Positions 17,511-27,272 are shown, counted from the stretch's first letter. The stretch: 64,000 nucleotides of DNA from Methylorubrum salsuginis (GCF_900114375.1 NZ_FOSV01000003.1:1-64000), one strand, 5' to 3'. Translations and numbers: made by a program. Notes: generated by a model from the letters alone, not told the origin.

Positions 17511-18310
17511 GATCCGACGAGGCCGAGCTGTGGGCTCGACGGCTCGGCCCGGCCGCGGCGGGGGATGCGGCCGGCGAGATGCGCGAGACGGCCCGCCTCG
17601 ACGGCGTGGCGCATGGCGCCCGCCATCCGCACCGGATCGTCCGCCTTGGCGACCGCGGTGTTGATGAGGCAGGCCGCCGCCCCGAGTTCCATGGCGATCA
17701 CCGCATCCGAGGCGGTGCCGATGCCGGCATCGACGATCACCGGCACCTTGGCCCGACGGCAGATGAGTTCGATGTTGGCCGGGTTGGCGATGCCCATGCC
17801 GGAGCCGATCAGCGAGCCCATCGGCATCACCGCGGCGCAGCCGATGTCGGCGAGCCGCTCGCAGATGACGGGATCGTCGTTGCAATAGGGCAGCACGGTG
17901 AAGCCGTCGTCCACGAGGTGGCGGCAGGCCTCCATCAGCTCGGTGACGTCCGGGTAGAGCGTCTCGCGGTCGCCGATCACCTCGACCTTGATCCAGTCGG
18001 TCCCCAGCGCCTCGCGGGCGAGCTCGGCGGTCATGATCGCGTCCCGCGCCGTCTCGCAGCCGGCGGTGTTGGGCAGGAAGCGGGCCCCTTTGAGCTTCTG
18101 GAACGTGTCCGAGCCGTGGCCCTGGAGCGAGACCCGGCGGATCGAGGCGGTGACGACCTCGGCGCCCGAGGCGCGCACCGATTGCGCCATGATCTCCTGG
18201 CTCGGATAGCCCGCGGTGCCGATGAACAGGCGCGAACTCAGTCGAACGCCCGCGATCTCCAGGGCGTCGTCGGCGAGAGCGGGATGCAGCGTGGTGTCGT
18301 GATGGTTCAT
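17507..18310 (-). CDS. thiG: Thiazole synthase ThiG
   Basis: Forms the thiazole phosphate ring of thiamine from deoxyxylulose phosphate, dehydroglycine and ThiS-thiocarboxylate. The Schiff-base lysine is in WIKVEVIGD, and family motifs [34 protein letters not shown] and [10 protein letters not shown] are intact. 267 residues is normal. It overlaps thiE by four bases and follows thiS by a few bases, so the four genes are tightly coupled. Dehydroglycine supply fits the ThiO oxidase upstream. Confidence 0.97.
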   Translation of the reverse strand: MNHHDTTLHPALADDALEIAGVRLSSRLFIGTAGYPSQEIMAQSVRASGAEVVTASIRRVSLQGHGSDTFQKLKGARFLPNTAGCETARDAIMTAELAREALGTDWIKVEVIGDRETLYPDVTELMEACRHLVDDGFTVLPYCNDDPVICERLADIGCAAVMPMGSLIGSGMGIANPANIELICRRAKVPVIVDAGIGTASDAVIAMELGAAACLINTAVAKADDPVRMAGAMRHAVEAGRLAHLAGRIPRRGRAEPSSPQLGLVGS

Positions 18311-18314
18311 GGCC

Positions 18315-18527
18315 TCAGCCTCCCTGCATGGCGCGGACGATCTCGATGCGGTCGCCCTCGTTGATCGTCGTCTGCCCCCAGGCGGCGCGGCGCACGACGC
18401 GGCCGTTGACCGCGATGGCGATGCCTTCGGGGCTCTCGATGCCCCGCTCCTCGGCCTCCGCGGCGAACAGGGCGGCGAGATCCGAAGCCTCCCGCTCGCA
18501 GGCCTCTCCGTTGACGGTCAGCCTCAT
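18315..18527 (-). CDS. thiS: Sulfur carrier protein ThiS
   Basis: 70-residue ubiquitin-like sulfur carrier for thiazole formation. It begins [11 protein letters not shown] and ends in the required Gly-Gly tail (MQGG), whose carboxyl becomes the thiocarboxylate. The central VNGRVVRR and EGDRIEIV strands are typical. Its ATG overlaps the thiO stop (ATGA, 18524-18527). It is slightly longer than E. coli ThiS (66). Confidence 0.93.
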   Translation of the reverse strand: MRLTVNGEACEREASDLAALFAAEAEERGIESPEGIAIAVNGRVVRRAAWGQTTINEGDRIEIVRAMQGG

Positions 18528-19738
18528 GCGACGGCCCTCCCCTCGCCCGTCGATGGGAAGCGCGCCCGGCCGAAGCCGCGGGCGAAGTCCGGCAGCGCAC
18601 CGTCCTGAACCAGGGCGGCGACGGCGTCGGCGGTGGCCGGCGCCAGCAGGTATCCGTTGCGGTGGTGGCCGGTGGCGACGACGAGGCCGCGGGCGGCCTC
18701 CTCGATGATCGGCGCGTCGTCGTCCGAGGTCGGGCGGAAGCCGCTCCACACCGCCTCGACCTCCATCTCCTCGACGCCCGGCAGGATACGTCGCGCCCCT
18801 TCGAGCAAGGCGAACAGGCCGCCCGCTGTGACGCCGGGCTTGAAACCGCAATCCTCCACCGTGGCGCCGACGATGAGCCCGCCATCGCCCTTCGGCGCCA
18901 TGTGGACCTCGGCGGTCCAGACCATGCCGGAGAGCGTGCCGGTGCGCCGCGTGGTGCGGAGCGCCAGCGACTGCCCCTTGAGCGGCCGAACCGGGAGAGC
19001 GAGGCCATCGGGCAGCAGCCCGGGCTGCCCGCTCCAGGCGCCGGCGGCGAGAATCACCGTTTCGGCGGAGATCGTGGTCTCACCGGCCCGCACCCCGACG
19101 ACCCGGCCGCCGCGGCGCTCCAGGCCATCGACCGCGGTTTCCTCGATGATATCAACGCCCGCTGCCTCGCAGGCGCGCAGCAGGGCCGCCATGACGAGGC
19201 GGGGATCGACCTGGGCGTCCAGCGGACAGAGGATGCCCGCGGTCACGTTCGGGCGCAGCAACGGCTCGCGGGCGCGGACCTGGGGGCCGCTCAGCCACTC
19301 GGCGGCGACGCCGGAACGTTTCTGGAGATCGTAACGGAAGCGCAGGCGCTCGACCTCGTCGCGGCCGACCGCCAGCACCACGGTGCCGTCCTCGCGATAA
19401 TCGATATCGGTGCCCGATGCTGCCCGAAGCGCATCGCGAAAACCCGGCCAGCGATGCAGCGATTCGAGCGCCAGCGGCAGCAGGTGGTCGGAGCCGGGCT
19501 CGTGCTCGGCGGCCGGCGCCAGCATGCCGGTGGCGGCGAGGCTCGCGCCGTCGCCGACGCGGCCACGCTCGATCACCGCGACGGAGCGGCGGCCTTGCGC
19601 CAGCCGCCACGCGATCGACAGGCCGATCAGCCCGCCGCCGACCACGACGACATCGGCGCGCGGAGGCAGAGTTGCGAAGCGAGGGCGCGCGTCGAGGCCG
19701 CGCCGCCGCTCGAACGGGGAAATCAAGGTCTCGGACAT
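18524..19738 (-). CDS. thiO: Glycine oxidase ThiO
   Basis: FAD-dependent amine oxidase making iminoglycine for the ThiG reaction; first gene of the thi operon. The Rossmann FAD motif VVVVGGGLIGLSIAWRLA lies near residues 30-47, and the C-terminal half has the DAO-family features PLKGQSLALRT, VHMAPKGDGGLIVGATVED and TGHHRNGYLLAP. 404 residues. Preceded by a TPP riboswitch, so high thiamine diphosphate should lower its expression. thiC is not in this operon. Confidence 0.95.
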   Translation of the reverse strand: MSETLISPFERRRGLDARPRFATLPPRADVVVVGGGLIGLSIAWRLAQGRRSVAVIERGRVGDGASLAATGMLAPAAEHEPGSDHLLPLALESLHRWPGFRDALRAASGTDIDYREDGTVVLAVGRDEVERLRFRYDLQKRSGVAAEWLSGPQVRAREPLLRPNVTAGILCPLDAQVDPRLVMAALLRACEAAGVDIIEETAVDGLERRGGRVVGVRAGETTISAETVILAAGAWSGQPGLLPDGLALPVRPLKGQSLALRTTRRTGTLSGMVWTAEVHMAPKGDGGLIVGATVEDCGFKPGVTAGGLFALLEGARRILPGVEEMEVEAVWSGFRPTSDDDAPIIEEAARGLVVATGHHRNGYLLAPATADAVAALVQDGALPDFARGFGRARFPSTGEGRAVA

Positions 19739-19827
19739 CGCTACGCCGTCCGCGGGGTTGCCCGCAGGAACTGGATACCGTGCGCTTCCGATGAAGCGGG
19801 TCCGCCTCGCGGCAACCCTTCAGGTCC

Positions 19828-19921
19828 AATCCCTACGCCGGTATGAGCCGGATCAGGTTCGAAGGATTTCCGCGCTGCCGGTGACGGCTCTAGCGGTTTC
19901 TCAGCCCCTTGGCGGGGATCT
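19828..19921 (-). promoter_or_regulatory. TPP riboswitch (thi box)
   Basis: On the minus strand the aptamer reads GGGGCTGAGA, a variable hairpin, then CCTTCGAACCTGATCCGG, then CTCATACCGGCGTAGGGA. These are the conserved J2-4/L5 and P4-P5 segments of the thiamine diphosphate riboswitch (CTGAGA, ACCTGATC, TACCGGCGNAGGGA). It ends about 90 bases upstream of the thiO start. It should repress thiO-thiS-thiG-thiE when thiamine diphosphate is plentiful; whether by termination or by masking the ribosome site was not determined. Confidence 0.95.
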
Positions 19922-20030
19922 CCCTGGAACGATTTTCGATGTGGGCCCACGGGCGCCGCGGGTCAATCCCCCGTCACAACGGGATCGTGTCGCTGTCACG
20001 CGGGGCGCCGATCGGCCCGGCCGTCGCCCC

Positions 20031-21740
20031 TCAGCCCTCGGCCCCCTGAAGCAGGCGCGCCGCAGCCGCGCGGGCCTCGTCGGTGATGGTGGCGCCGGCC
20101 AGCATCCGGGCGATCTCCTCCCGGCGCGCCTCCGCGGCGAGGCCGACGACCCGGGTGGTAACACGCTCCTCGGCCTTGCCCTTCGCCCTGGCCGCCCCCT
20201 TCACGGCATCCTTCACGGTATCCTTGGCGATGCGGAAATGCGTGCCGGCCCGCGCCGCCACCTGGGGGGCGTGGGTGACGGCCACCACCTGAACCTGCGC
20301 GGCGAGCCGCCCGAGGCGGGCGCCGATGGCGTCGGCCACCGCGCCGCCGAGGCCGGTGTCGATCTCGTCGAAGATCAGCGTCGGGGCCGAGCCCTTGCCG
20401 GCGAGCACGACCTTGAGCGCCAGCATGAAGCGCGAGAGTTCGCCGCCGGAGGCGACCTTCATCATCGGGCCGGCGCGGGTGCCCGGATTGGTCTGGGCCC
20501 AGAACTCGACCCGCTCGGTGCCGGCGGCGTCGCGCGAGGTCTCGTCGACGCTGATCTGGGTGATGAAGCGGGCGCCCTCCAGCTTCAGCGGCGGCAGCTC
20601 GGCCTGGACCGCGGCGTCGAGCGCCTTGGCGGCGCGGCGGCGCCCGTCGCCGAGTTTTTTCGCGGCTGCCGCGTAGGCGGCTTCCGCCGCGTTCTGCTCG
20701 GCCTCCAAACCCGAAAGTGCCTTCTCGCCCGCGTCGAGCGCGGCGACGTCGGCGTCGTAGCGGCTGCGCAGGTCGGCGAGGTCGTCGGCCGGCACCGCGT
20801 ATTTGCGCGAGGCGGCGCGCAGGGCGAACAGCCGCTCCTCGACCCGCTCCAGCTCACGCGGATCGAACTCGGCGGCGAGCACCGCCGCGTCGAGCGCCGT
20901 GCGGGCCTCGTCCAGCGCGGTCAGCGCCGCGTCGAGGGCCGCGATGCTCGGCTCGACCAGGCTCGGCACGGTGGCGGCGCGGCGCTCCAGCTTGCGCACG
21001 GCGGACGACAGGTGCGGCACCATCGAGCCCGAGCCGCCGACGAGGTCGAGCGCCTCGTTCAGCTCGCGGGCCACCTTCTCGCCCTGCTGCATCAGGGTGC
21101 GGCGCTCGGCCAGACTCGCCTCCTCGCCGGCCTGCGGATCGAGGGCGCCGAGTTCCTCCACCGCGTGGCGCAGGAAGTCGGCCTCCTTCTGCGCGGCTTC
21201 CACGCGGGCGCGCTGCTCGGTGAGCGCCGTGCGGGCGGCGCGCACGCGCTTGGCCGCCGCCGCGACCGAAGCGAGCGGCCCTTGCAGGCCGCCGAAGGCG
21301 TCGAGGATGGCGCGGTGGGTGGTGGGGTCGGCGAGCGCCCGGTCGTCGTGCTGGCCGTGGATCTCCACGAGCGCCGTGCCGATCGCCCGCATGGTCTGCA
21401 CGCCGACCGGCTGGTCGTTGACGAAGGCGCGGGTGCGCCCGTCGGCGAACTGGGTGCGGCGCAGGATCAGGTCGCCGTCGGTGTCGATCTCGGCCGAGGC
21501 CGCGATGGCGCGGGCGGGGTGATCCAGGGCCACGTCGAACACCGCGGTGACGCCGCCCTGCGCCTCGCCGTGGCGCACGAGCCCGCCATCGCCGCGTCCG
21601 CCGAGGGCGAGAGCGAAAGCGTCGAGGAGGATCGACTTGCCCGCGCCGGTCTCGCCGGTGAGGACCGTGAGCCCCCCGGAAAAGGCGAGGTCGAGCTTGT
21701 CGATCAGAACGATGTCGCGGATCGCGAGCTGGACGAGCAT
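20031..21740 (-). CDS. recN: DNA repair protein RecN
   Basis: SMC-like ATPase for double-strand break repair. The N-terminus shows LVQLAIRDIVLIDKLDL and the Walker A motif GETGAGKSILLD. Long Ala/Glu/Arg-rich coiled-coil arms fill the middle, and the C-terminal ATPase half has SGGELSRFMLALK and the Walker B LIFDEIDTGLGG, ending with HAPQVAA. I start at the ATG at 21740, which gives the family's usual N-terminus; in-frame starts at 21761 and 21791 add unconserved residues. Leftward and apparently monocistronic. Confidence 0.96.
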   Translation of the reverse strand: MLVQLAIRDIVLIDKLDLAFSGGLTVLTGETGAGKSILLDAFALALGGRGDGGLVRHGEAQGGVTAVFDVALDHPARAIAASAEIDTDGDLILRRTQFADGRTRAFVNDQPVGVQTMRAIGTALVEIHGQHDDRALADPTTHRAILDAFGGLQGPLASVAAAAKRVRAARTALTEQRARVEAAQKEADFLRHAVEELGALDPQAGEEASLAERRTLMQQGEKVARELNEALDLVGGSGSMVPHLSSAVRKLERRAATVPSLVEPSIAALDAALTALDEARTALDAAVLAAEFDPRELERVEERLFALRAASRKYAVPADDLADLRSRYDADVAALDAGEKALSGLEAEQNAAEAAYAAAAKKLGDGRRRAAKALDAAVQAELPPLKLEGARFITQISVDETSRDAAGTERVEFWAQTNPGTRAGPMMKVASGGELSRFMLALKVVLAGKGSAPTLIFDEIDTGLGGAVADAIGARLGRLAAQVQVVAVTHAPQVAARAGTHFRIAKDTVKDAVKGAARAKGKAEERVTTRVVGLAAEARREEIARMLAGATITDEARAAAARLLQGAEG

Positions 21741-22051
21741 GCAGGCGGCGCCGGGGCCCATGAACGGGAATTCGGGCCGGTGTAGCCGCAAGCGGCCGGA
21801 ACTTCACCCGGAAAGTAAGGGGCGCCGGGTCGCGGGGCCGGGACGGCGCGCGCACCGCCCCGCGCGGCACCGCTCCGGTTGATCCGGTCCCGGACTTGGT
21901 GTCTCTGAGCGTCCGTCACGAAGCTCCCCATCGCGGTCGCTTTCGATCCGGCACGATGGGCGCCGCGAGACCGAGCGAAACGGCCGAGGACGGGGAGACC
22001 GAGGAAGCCGCAACCGACCGGAATCCGCCCATCGGCGGAGGGAAGACGTTC

Positions 22052-23038
22052 ATGCGTATCGTCGCCGTCAGCCGCATCCTCGATGAGGTCGACATCATCG
22101 AGGCGTTCATCCGGCACAGTGCGGCCTTCGTCGATCACCACATCGTCCTGGACAACGGCAGCTGCGACGGCACGATCGAGGTGCTGAAATCGCTGGCCGC
22201 GGAAGGCCTGCCGCTGACGGTCTACCGGTCCCCTTCGATCTGCTTCTCGGAGCGGGACATGAACAACTGGCTCTACGACCAAGCCGTCCGCCAGCACGAT
22301 GCCGACTGGGTCGCCTGTCTCGACGGGGACGAGTTCTACGACGAGCGCGGCCTGCCCGGCGGGTTGCGGGCCACCCTCGCCGCGTTGGAGAACTCGCGCG
22401 AGAACGTCGTGGCGGTCCGCCTGCCCTGGGCCCATTACAACTACACCCGGAAGGACGACGCCTCCGAGCGGATCGTGCCGCGCCGCATCACCCATCGCGC
22501 AGAGGTGTCGAAGGATTACAAGGTCATCGTCAGCTGGCGGCTCGCCAAGGAGAAGGGGCTGGTGGTCGAGGGGCAGCACGGCGTGCAGCTGCCCCCAGAG
22601 AGCACCGGCAAGGTGGTGACCGAGGAGCGGGCCTGGATCGCCCATTTCTCGGAGCGGAACCCCGCCCAATACGTCACCAAGTTCGTACGCGGCTGGGCCA
22701 AGGTCCTATCGGCCGGGGAGCATGCCCGCGCCCAAGGGTTCAATGGGCATTATCGCGGCCCGTTCGAGCTGCTGCGGGACCGGCCGCACAAACTTTTGCG
22801 CTCCGAGGCCTTCCTGACCCGCAAGAACGAGGGCCGCAACGCCGTGAACGATCCGATGGATTACCGCGGCGGGCCCCTGCGCTACACGCCGCCCTACGAT
22901 CCCGAGATGCAGGCGGTCCGGGCGCTCGTCGGCTATCTCTCGGCGGTGACGACCCGCTACGGCGAGCTTCTGGACGCGGTGCCGGAGGCGAGGGCGCATT
23001 CGGAGAGCATCGAACGGCGCATCGACCGGCTGTTCTGA
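22052..23038 (+). CDS. Glycosyltransferase family 2-like protein (Glyco_tranf_2_4 type)
   Basis: 328-residue putative glycosyltransferase of the compact GT2-like type. The N-terminus MRIVAVSRILDEVDIIEAFI with VLDNGSCDGT forms the nucleotide-binding strand region, and ACLDGDEF supplies the DxD-type metal site. A later His/Arg-rich stretch (HYNYTRKDD, HGVQLPPES) is typical of the type. The start follows GGAGGGAAG; the upstream open frame lacks homologous sequence. Alone on the plus strand, ended by the hairpin at 23114-23147. The acceptor is unknown. Confidence 0.85.
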   Translation: MRIVAVSRILDEVDIIEAFIRHSAAFVDHHIVLDNGSCDGTIEVLKSLAAEGLPLTVYRSPSICFSERDMNNWLYDQAVRQHDADWVACLDGDEFYDERGLPGGLRATLAALENSRENVVAVRLPWAHYNYTRKDDASERIVPRRITHRAEVSKDYKVIVSWRLAKEKGLVVEGQHGVQLPPESTGKVVTEERAWIAHFSERNPAQYVTKFVRGWAKVLSAGEHARAQGFNGHYRGPFELLRDRPHKLLRSEAFLTRKNEGRNAVNDPMDYRGGPLRYTPPYDPEMQAVRALVGYLSAVTTRYGELLDAVPEARAHSESIERRIDRLF

Positions 23039-23070
23039 GAGACGCTCGCGGATCGTGCCGCCTCGGCTCG

Positions 23071-23108
23071 TTCCCGAAAGCCTGTTTCCACCTTCCGGGC
23101 CGATGCTC
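23071..23108. repeat. Short palindromic repeat (CGAAAGCC...CCGGGCCGATGC family)
   Basis: TCCCGAAAGCCTGTTTCCAC followed by CTTCCGGGCCGATGCTC, an imperfect copy of the element also seen at 8414, 46141 and 51170. It sits just downstream of a stop codon, like most other copies. Confidence 0.6.
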
Positions 23109-23113
23109 CAACC

Positions 23114-23150
23114 AAAAAAGCCGGCCGCGCCTCAGAGGCGGGCCGGCTTT
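23114..23150 (-). terminator. Terminator shared by bamD and the convergent glycosyltransferase gene
   Basis: Long stem AGCCGGCC-CGCCT / AGGCG-GGCCGGCT with one bulged G. On the minus strand it ends in six T directly after the stem, 20-55 bases past the bamD stop. It can also fold in the plus-strand transcript, where only TTT follows. Confidence 0.85.
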
Positions 23151-23168
23151 CGGGACGAGGCCCGATCG

Positions 23169-24047
23169 TTAATCCGCCGAGGCGGTCTTCTGGCCCGTCA
23201 CGCTGCGGAAGGCGCGGCTCAGCCAGGAGCCCTTCTCCTCGCGGGGCTCCAGGCCGCCGGTCTGCAGGAGCGCGTAGGCGTCCTTGTACCAGGGGCTGTC
23301 CGGGAAGTTGTGGCCGAGCACGGCCGCGGCGTTCTGCGCCTCGCCGGTGATGCCGAGCGCCATGTAGGCCTCGACCAGACGCTCCAGCGCCTCCTCGGTG
23401 TGGCGAGTGGTCTGGTACTTCGAGATCACGTCGCGGAAGCGGTTGATCGCCGCCGGAAACGAGCGCTTCTCGAGGTAGAAGCGGCCGATCTCCATCTCTT
23501 TCGCCGCGAGCTGGTCGCGGGTGATCTGGATCTTGGCCTTGGCGTCGGTGGCGTATTCGGAATTCGGGTATTTCTGGACGAGTTCGGTCAGGGCCACGAG
23601 GGCGCGCTCCGAGCGCTCCTGATCGCGGGTCGCGTCCGGGATCTGCTTATATTGCGACATCGCCATCAGGTACTGGGCGTAGGCCGCATCCTTGCTGGCG
23701 GGATGGCGCTGGAGATAGCGCTTCGAGGCGTTGATCGCGTCGTCGTACTTCGCGCCTTCGTAGTTCGAGTAGGCGGTCATCAGCAGCGCTTTGCGCGACC
23801 AGTCGGAATAGGAATACTGCTTGTCGAGCTGATCGAAGGACTTGGCCGCGCCATCGAAGTCGCGGTCCTCCATCTTGGCGAGGCCGTCGCTGTACAGCTT
23901 GTCGGCCGGCGTGTCGGCGACCACCTCGGGCTTGTACTTCTCGGCGAACAGGTTCGTCGGGTCGAGGGCGTCGCAGCCGCCGAGGCCGACCCCGAGGCTG
24001 AGGAGCACGGCCGCCATCGCGCCACGGGTCGGGAAGGTCAGAGGCAT
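23169..24047 (-). CDS. bamD: Outer membrane assembly lipoprotein BamD
   Basis: Essential lipoprotein of the BAM complex that inserts beta-barrel proteins in the outer membrane. From the ATG at 24047 the signal peptide ends in the lipobox GVGLGGC (lipidated Cys). Tetratricopeptide-like repeats follow, marked by LYSDGLAKMEDRDFDGAAK, FDQLDKQYSYSDWSRKA and YDDAINASKRYLQRHP. About 292 residues. It lies downstream of lpxC on the same strand (about 160 bases), so both outer-membrane genes may be co-transcribed. Confidence 0.95.
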   Translation of the reverse strand: MPLTFPTRGAMAAVLLSLGVGLGGCDALDPTNLFAEKYKPEVVADTPADKLYSDGLAKMEDRDFDGAAKSFDQLDKQYSYSDWSRKALLMTAYSNYEGAKYDDAINASKRYLQRHPASKDAAYAQYLMAMSQYKQIPDATRDQERSERALVALTELVQKYPNSEYATDAKAKIQITRDQLAAKEMEIGRFYLEKRSFPAAINRFRDVISKYQTTRHTEEALERLVEAYMALGITGEAQNAAAVLGHNFPDSPWYKDAYALLQTGGLEPREEKGSWLSRAFRSVTGQKTASAD

Positions 24048-24211
24048 CGCGGTCAAATCCCTGTCAGGCACGGGCCACTTCGGGAGCGGCACGCGTCCTA
24101 CGCGCAGGCTCTAGCGTTGAAGTCCGATTCTGGCGCGAAAGCGGCAGGTTCCGACGAGACGTTAAGGAATCCCGTGCGGCGCGCCGGAGCGGCGGACCTG
24201 TGTCTTGGCGG

Positions 24212-25159
24212 TTACAGTTCGGCGGCGAAGGCGGCCAGACCGAGGGCGGTGCCGTACTCGGCCCGAGCGGGCTCGCGGCGGGTGCCCTGGCCCTCGACGA
24301 TGGCGTAGTTCGCGCGGTCGGCGAACAGGGCCTGGAGGATGCCGACATTCATGCGGTGGCCGCCGCAATAGGAGCGGTAGGCGCCCTGGATCGGAAGGCC
24401 GGCCAGCGCGAGGTCGCCGACGGCATCGAGGAACTTGTGGCGGACGAACTCGTCCGGATAGCGCAGGCCCTCGGGGTTGACGACCGCGGTTTCGCCGACG
24501 GCGACCGTGTTGTCGAGGGAGGCGCCCAGCGCGAAGCCGGCTTTCCAGTAGCGCTCGACGTCCTTCATCATGCCGAAGGTGCGGGCGCCCGCGATCTCCT
24601 TGCGGTAGGCGGCGGGCGTCAGGTCCATCGCCTTGCGCGAGCGGCCGATCACCGGGGATTCGAAGTCGATCTCGACGTCGAGGCGGAAGCCGCGGTCGAG
24701 CGGGCGGAGTTCGGCGAAGGCGCGGCCCTGCTCGATCCGGACCGGCTGGAGCACCTTGATCCAGCGGCGCGGGGCGCCGCAGGTGGTGACGCCGACGCCG
24801 TCGATCGCTTGGACGAAGAGGCGGGCGCTGCCGTCGAGGATCGGCATCTCGGGTCCGTCGATCTCGACCAGAGCGTTGTCAATGCCGAGCCCGTAGAGGG
24901 CGGACATCAGGTGCTCGATGGTGGCGACGGCGCCGGTCTCGTTGTCACCGATGACGGTGCAGAGTTCGGTGGCGGAGACGCAGGCGTAATGGGCCTTGAT
25001 GAGCCGGTCGTTGCCGGTGGGCGTCCCGGTGCGGAGGAAGGCGATGCCGTGATTGGCGGGAGCGGGATGGAGAACGATCTCCGCCGGGTTCCCGGAGTGG
25101 ACGCCGATCCCCGTGAGGGTCACGGACGCCTTGATGGTTGTTTGTTGGTTCGTCCGCAT
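24212..25159 (-). CDS. lpxC: UDP-3-O-acyl-GlcNAc deacetylase
   Basis: Zinc enzyme for the committed step of lipid A synthesis. The two zinc motifs are complete: EHLMSALYGLG and RHKFLDAVGDLAL, and GGHRMN carries the catalytic His. The N-terminus TIKASVTLTGIGVHSG is typical. 315 residues is normal. It keeps the classical place at the end of the dcw cluster after ftsZ, but a 337-base gap with a terminator hairpin and a candidate promoter suggests independent expression. Confidence 0.97.
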   Translation of the reverse strand: MRTNQQTTIKASVTLTGIGVHSGNPAEIVLHPAPANHGIAFLRTGTPTGNDRLIKAHYACVSATELCTVIGDNETGAVATIEHLMSALYGLGIDNALVEIDGPEMPILDGSARLFVQAIDGVGVTTCGAPRRWIKVLQPVRIEQGRAFAELRPLDRGFRLDVEIDFESPVIGRSRKAMDLTPAAYRKEIAGARTFGMMKDVERYWKAGFALGASLDNTVAVGETAVVNPEGLRYPDEFVRHKFLDAVGDLALAGLPIQGAYRSYCGGHRMNVGILQALFADRANYAIVEGQGTRREPARAEYGTALGLAAFAAEL

Positions 25160-25293
25160 ACCTTAGCCCTCGGCCAGGATCCTTCGCGCGACCCCTTGTG
25201 GAGGCACGATGCGTGAAGTCCGTCCGCTGCTTGAAGCCCCTGCGGGCGCTCCGGCTGTGACCGCCGTTCGCGCCTTTCGTCGTTCCGGAGAGG

Positions 25294-25322
25294 TGTATAG
25301 CTGCGGCGCACACCTCGGCCAA
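25294..25322 (-). promoter_or_regulatory. Candidate sigma-70 promoter of lpxC
   Basis: On the minus strand TTGGCC, 17 bases, then TATACA. This is close to the TTGACA/TATAAT consensus at ideal spacing, about 135 bases before the lpxC start and downstream of the ftsZ terminator. The assignment is by eye only. Confidence 0.4.
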
Positions 25323-25410
25323 ATCACGGATTCTTACGATCTGTTACAGCCACGGTTTCGCCACGATCTCTGAAAAGCCTTTTATCGGCAGGGCGTTAAC
25401 AAGCAGCTAA

Positions 25411-25434
25411 ACCCGGGACCTTACGGTCCCGGGT
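25411..25434 (-). terminator. Terminator hairpin after ftsZ
   Basis: Perfect 10-bp stem ACCCGGGACC / GGTCCCGGGT with a four-base loop, 63 bases past the ftsZ stop. In the leftward transcript it is followed by only a short T-stretch (TTTAG), so termination may be partial. Confidence 0.7.
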
Positions 25435-25496
25435 CTGTGGCCGAAATATCCCAGTGACGGCTGACGCGCGGCGTCAGACCATCACGGCGACGCTTC

Positions 25497-27272
25497 TCAG
25501 TTCGCCTGACGGCGCAGGAAGGCCGGAATCTCCAGCTGATCGTCCTCCATCATCCGCGGCGGCAGCGCGCGACCCTGCGGGTCGAGGTTGCCGGCCGCCG
25601 GGCGGTATTGCGGCGCCTGGGGGGCCGGCGCGCGTACCGCATGCTCGACGCGGGGCGCCGGGATCGACGGGGCCGGCGCGGCGGCGCGGGGGGCCGGCAT
25701 CGGGGCCGCCTCGGCCTCCTCGCGGCGTCCGCCGAAGCCGACGGTGGCGAGACGGCGCAGCAGGGTCATGCGCTTGGAGTCCGGGGCGGGCTCCGCCGGC
25801 TGCTCGTCGCCGCGGCTCTTGAGGATCTGCGCCTGGGTGTGGGGCGGCAGGTCCGAGATCTGCGGCATGCGCGGCGGGCGGGCGAGCTGCGGACGCGGGG
25901 GCACGTAGGGGCCGGCACCGAGCGGCGCGGCGTCCTGCACCGGAGCGACCGGCGCCGGCGGCTCGTAGGCCGGGGCGGCGACGCGGGCGGGCGCCTGGGT
26001 CAGCATCACGTCGTGGTGGTGCATCACCGAAGCCGGCTCGGGGCGAAAGGTCTCGGCACGGATCGGCTCGGGGGCGACCGCCTCCGGCATCACCGGACGC
26101 GGGGCGGGGGCCGGCGCCGGCTCGGCCGCCCGCACCGGCTCGGGGGCCGGGCGCTGGGCGTGAAGCGGGGCGGCGGTCTGGCTGGCGGGCGAGAGCGCGG
26201 CCGAGGCCCGGGCGCGGGCTTCGGCGCGCAGGCGCTCGGCCACCTCGGCGATGCGCTGCTCGGTCTGGGCGATCTCCGGGTTGTTCGGCGAATCGGCCGA
26301 GATCAGCGCCGGCTCGATGCCGGTGGCCACCACCGACACGCGGATGATGCCGTCGAGGCTCTCGTCGAAGGTGGCGCCGAGGATGATGTTGGCGTCCTGA
26401 TCGACCTCCTCGCGGATGCGGGTGGCGGCCTCGTCGAGTTCGTAGAGGGTGAGGTCCGAGCCGCCGGTGATCGAGATCAGCAGGCCGCGGGCGCCCTTCA
26501 TCGACACCTCGTCGAGGAGCGGGTTGGCGATGGCGGCTTCCGCGGCGCGGTTGGCGCGGTTCTCGCCGGACGCCTCGCCGGTGCCCATCATCGCCTTGCC
26601 CATGCCGCGCATGATCGCGCGCACGTCGGCGAAGTCGAGGTTGATCAGGCCTTCCTTGACCATCAGGTCGGTGATGCAGGCCACGCCCGAATAGAGCACC
26701 TGGTCGGCCATCGCGAAGGCGTCGGCGAAGGTGGTCTTCTCGTTGGCGACGCGGAACAGGTTCTGGTTCGGGATCACGATCAGGGTATCGACCGCGGCCT
26801 GAAGCTCCTGGATGCCGGCCTCGGCCGTGCGCATCCGGCGCATGCCCTCGAACTGGAACGGCTTGGTCACGACGCCGACGGTGAGGATGCCCATATCCCG
26901 CGCCGCGCGGGCGATGACCGGGGCCGCGCCGGTGCCGGTGCCGCCGCCCATGCCGGCGGTGATGAAGCACATATGCGCGCCTGAGAGCTGGTCGCGGATC
27001 TCGTCGATCACCTCTTCGGCGGCCGCCGAGCCGACTTCCGGGTGCGAGCCGGCGCCGAGACCCTGCGTGACGCCGATGCCCATCTGGATCACCCGCTCGG
27101 CCTTCGAGGAGGTGAGCGCCTGGGCGTCGGTGTTGGCCACGACGAATTCGCAGCCCAGCAGGCCGGACTCGATCATGTTGTTGACGGCGTTGCCGCCCGC
27201 GCCGCCGACGCCGAAGACGGTGATGCGGGGCTTGAGTTCCCGGATGTCCGGAGCCTGAAGAGAGATGGCCAT
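25497..27272 (-). CDS. ftsZ: Cell division protein FtsZ
   Basis: Tubulin-like GTPase that forms the division ring. The nucleotide-binding [14 protein letters not shown] and tubulin signature [12 protein letters not shown] are intact, as is [11 protein letters not shown]. After the core (about residues 1-320) comes a long Pro/Ala-rich linker of some 250 residues, then the conserved C-terminal peptide [11 protein letters not shown] that binds FtsA and other partners. 591 residues: the long linker is typical of Alphaproteobacteria. The gene follows ftsA by about 107 bases and is the last of the dcw run before lpxC. Confidence 0.97.
   Translation of the reverse strand: MAISLQAPDIRELKPRITVFGVGGAGGNAVNNMIESGLLGCEFVVANTDAQALTSSKAERVIQMGIGVTQGLGAGSHPEVGSAAAEEVIDEIRDQLSGAHMCFITAGMGGGTGTGAAPVIARAARDMGILTVGVVTKPFQFEGMRRMRTAEAGIQELQAAVDTLIVIPNQNLFRVANEKTTFADAFAMADQVLYSGVACITDLMVKEGLINLDFADVRAIMRGMGKAMMGTGEASGENRANRAAEAAIANPLLDEVSMKGARGLLISITGGSDLTLYELDEAATRIREEVDQDANIILGATFDESLDGIIRVSVVATGIEPALISADSPNNPEIAQTEQRIAEVAERLRAEARARASAALSPASQTAAPLHAQRPAPEPVRAAEPAPAPAPRPVMPEAVAPEPIRAETFRPEPASVMHHHDVMLTQAPARVAAPAYEPPAPVAPVQDAAPLGAGPYVPPRPQLARPPRMPQISDLPPHTQAQILKSRGDEQPAEPAPDSKRMTLLRRLATVGFGGRREEAEAAPMPAPRAAAPAPSIPAPRVEHAVRAPAPQAPQYRPAAGNLDPQGRALPPRMMEDDQLEIPAFLRRQAN

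Larger units (their letters stand above)
25160..25496. other. ftsZ-lpxC intergenic region
   Basis: 337 bases without a gene. It holds the ftsZ terminator hairpin (25411-25434) and a candidate promoter for lpxC (25294-25322), both described separately. The centre is more AT-rich than its surroundings. No small gene or RNA is evident. Confidence 0.7.

Noticed and set aside
16881..17885. Longer 334-residue version of the ThiE-like protein
   Set aside because: The extra N-terminal part is antisense-like sequence inside thiG; the GTG at 17510 overlapping the thiG stop gives a normal-length product.
19410..21785. 791-residue plus-strand open frame over thiO and recN
   Set aside because: Antisense shadow of two certain genes and it runs through the riboswitch.
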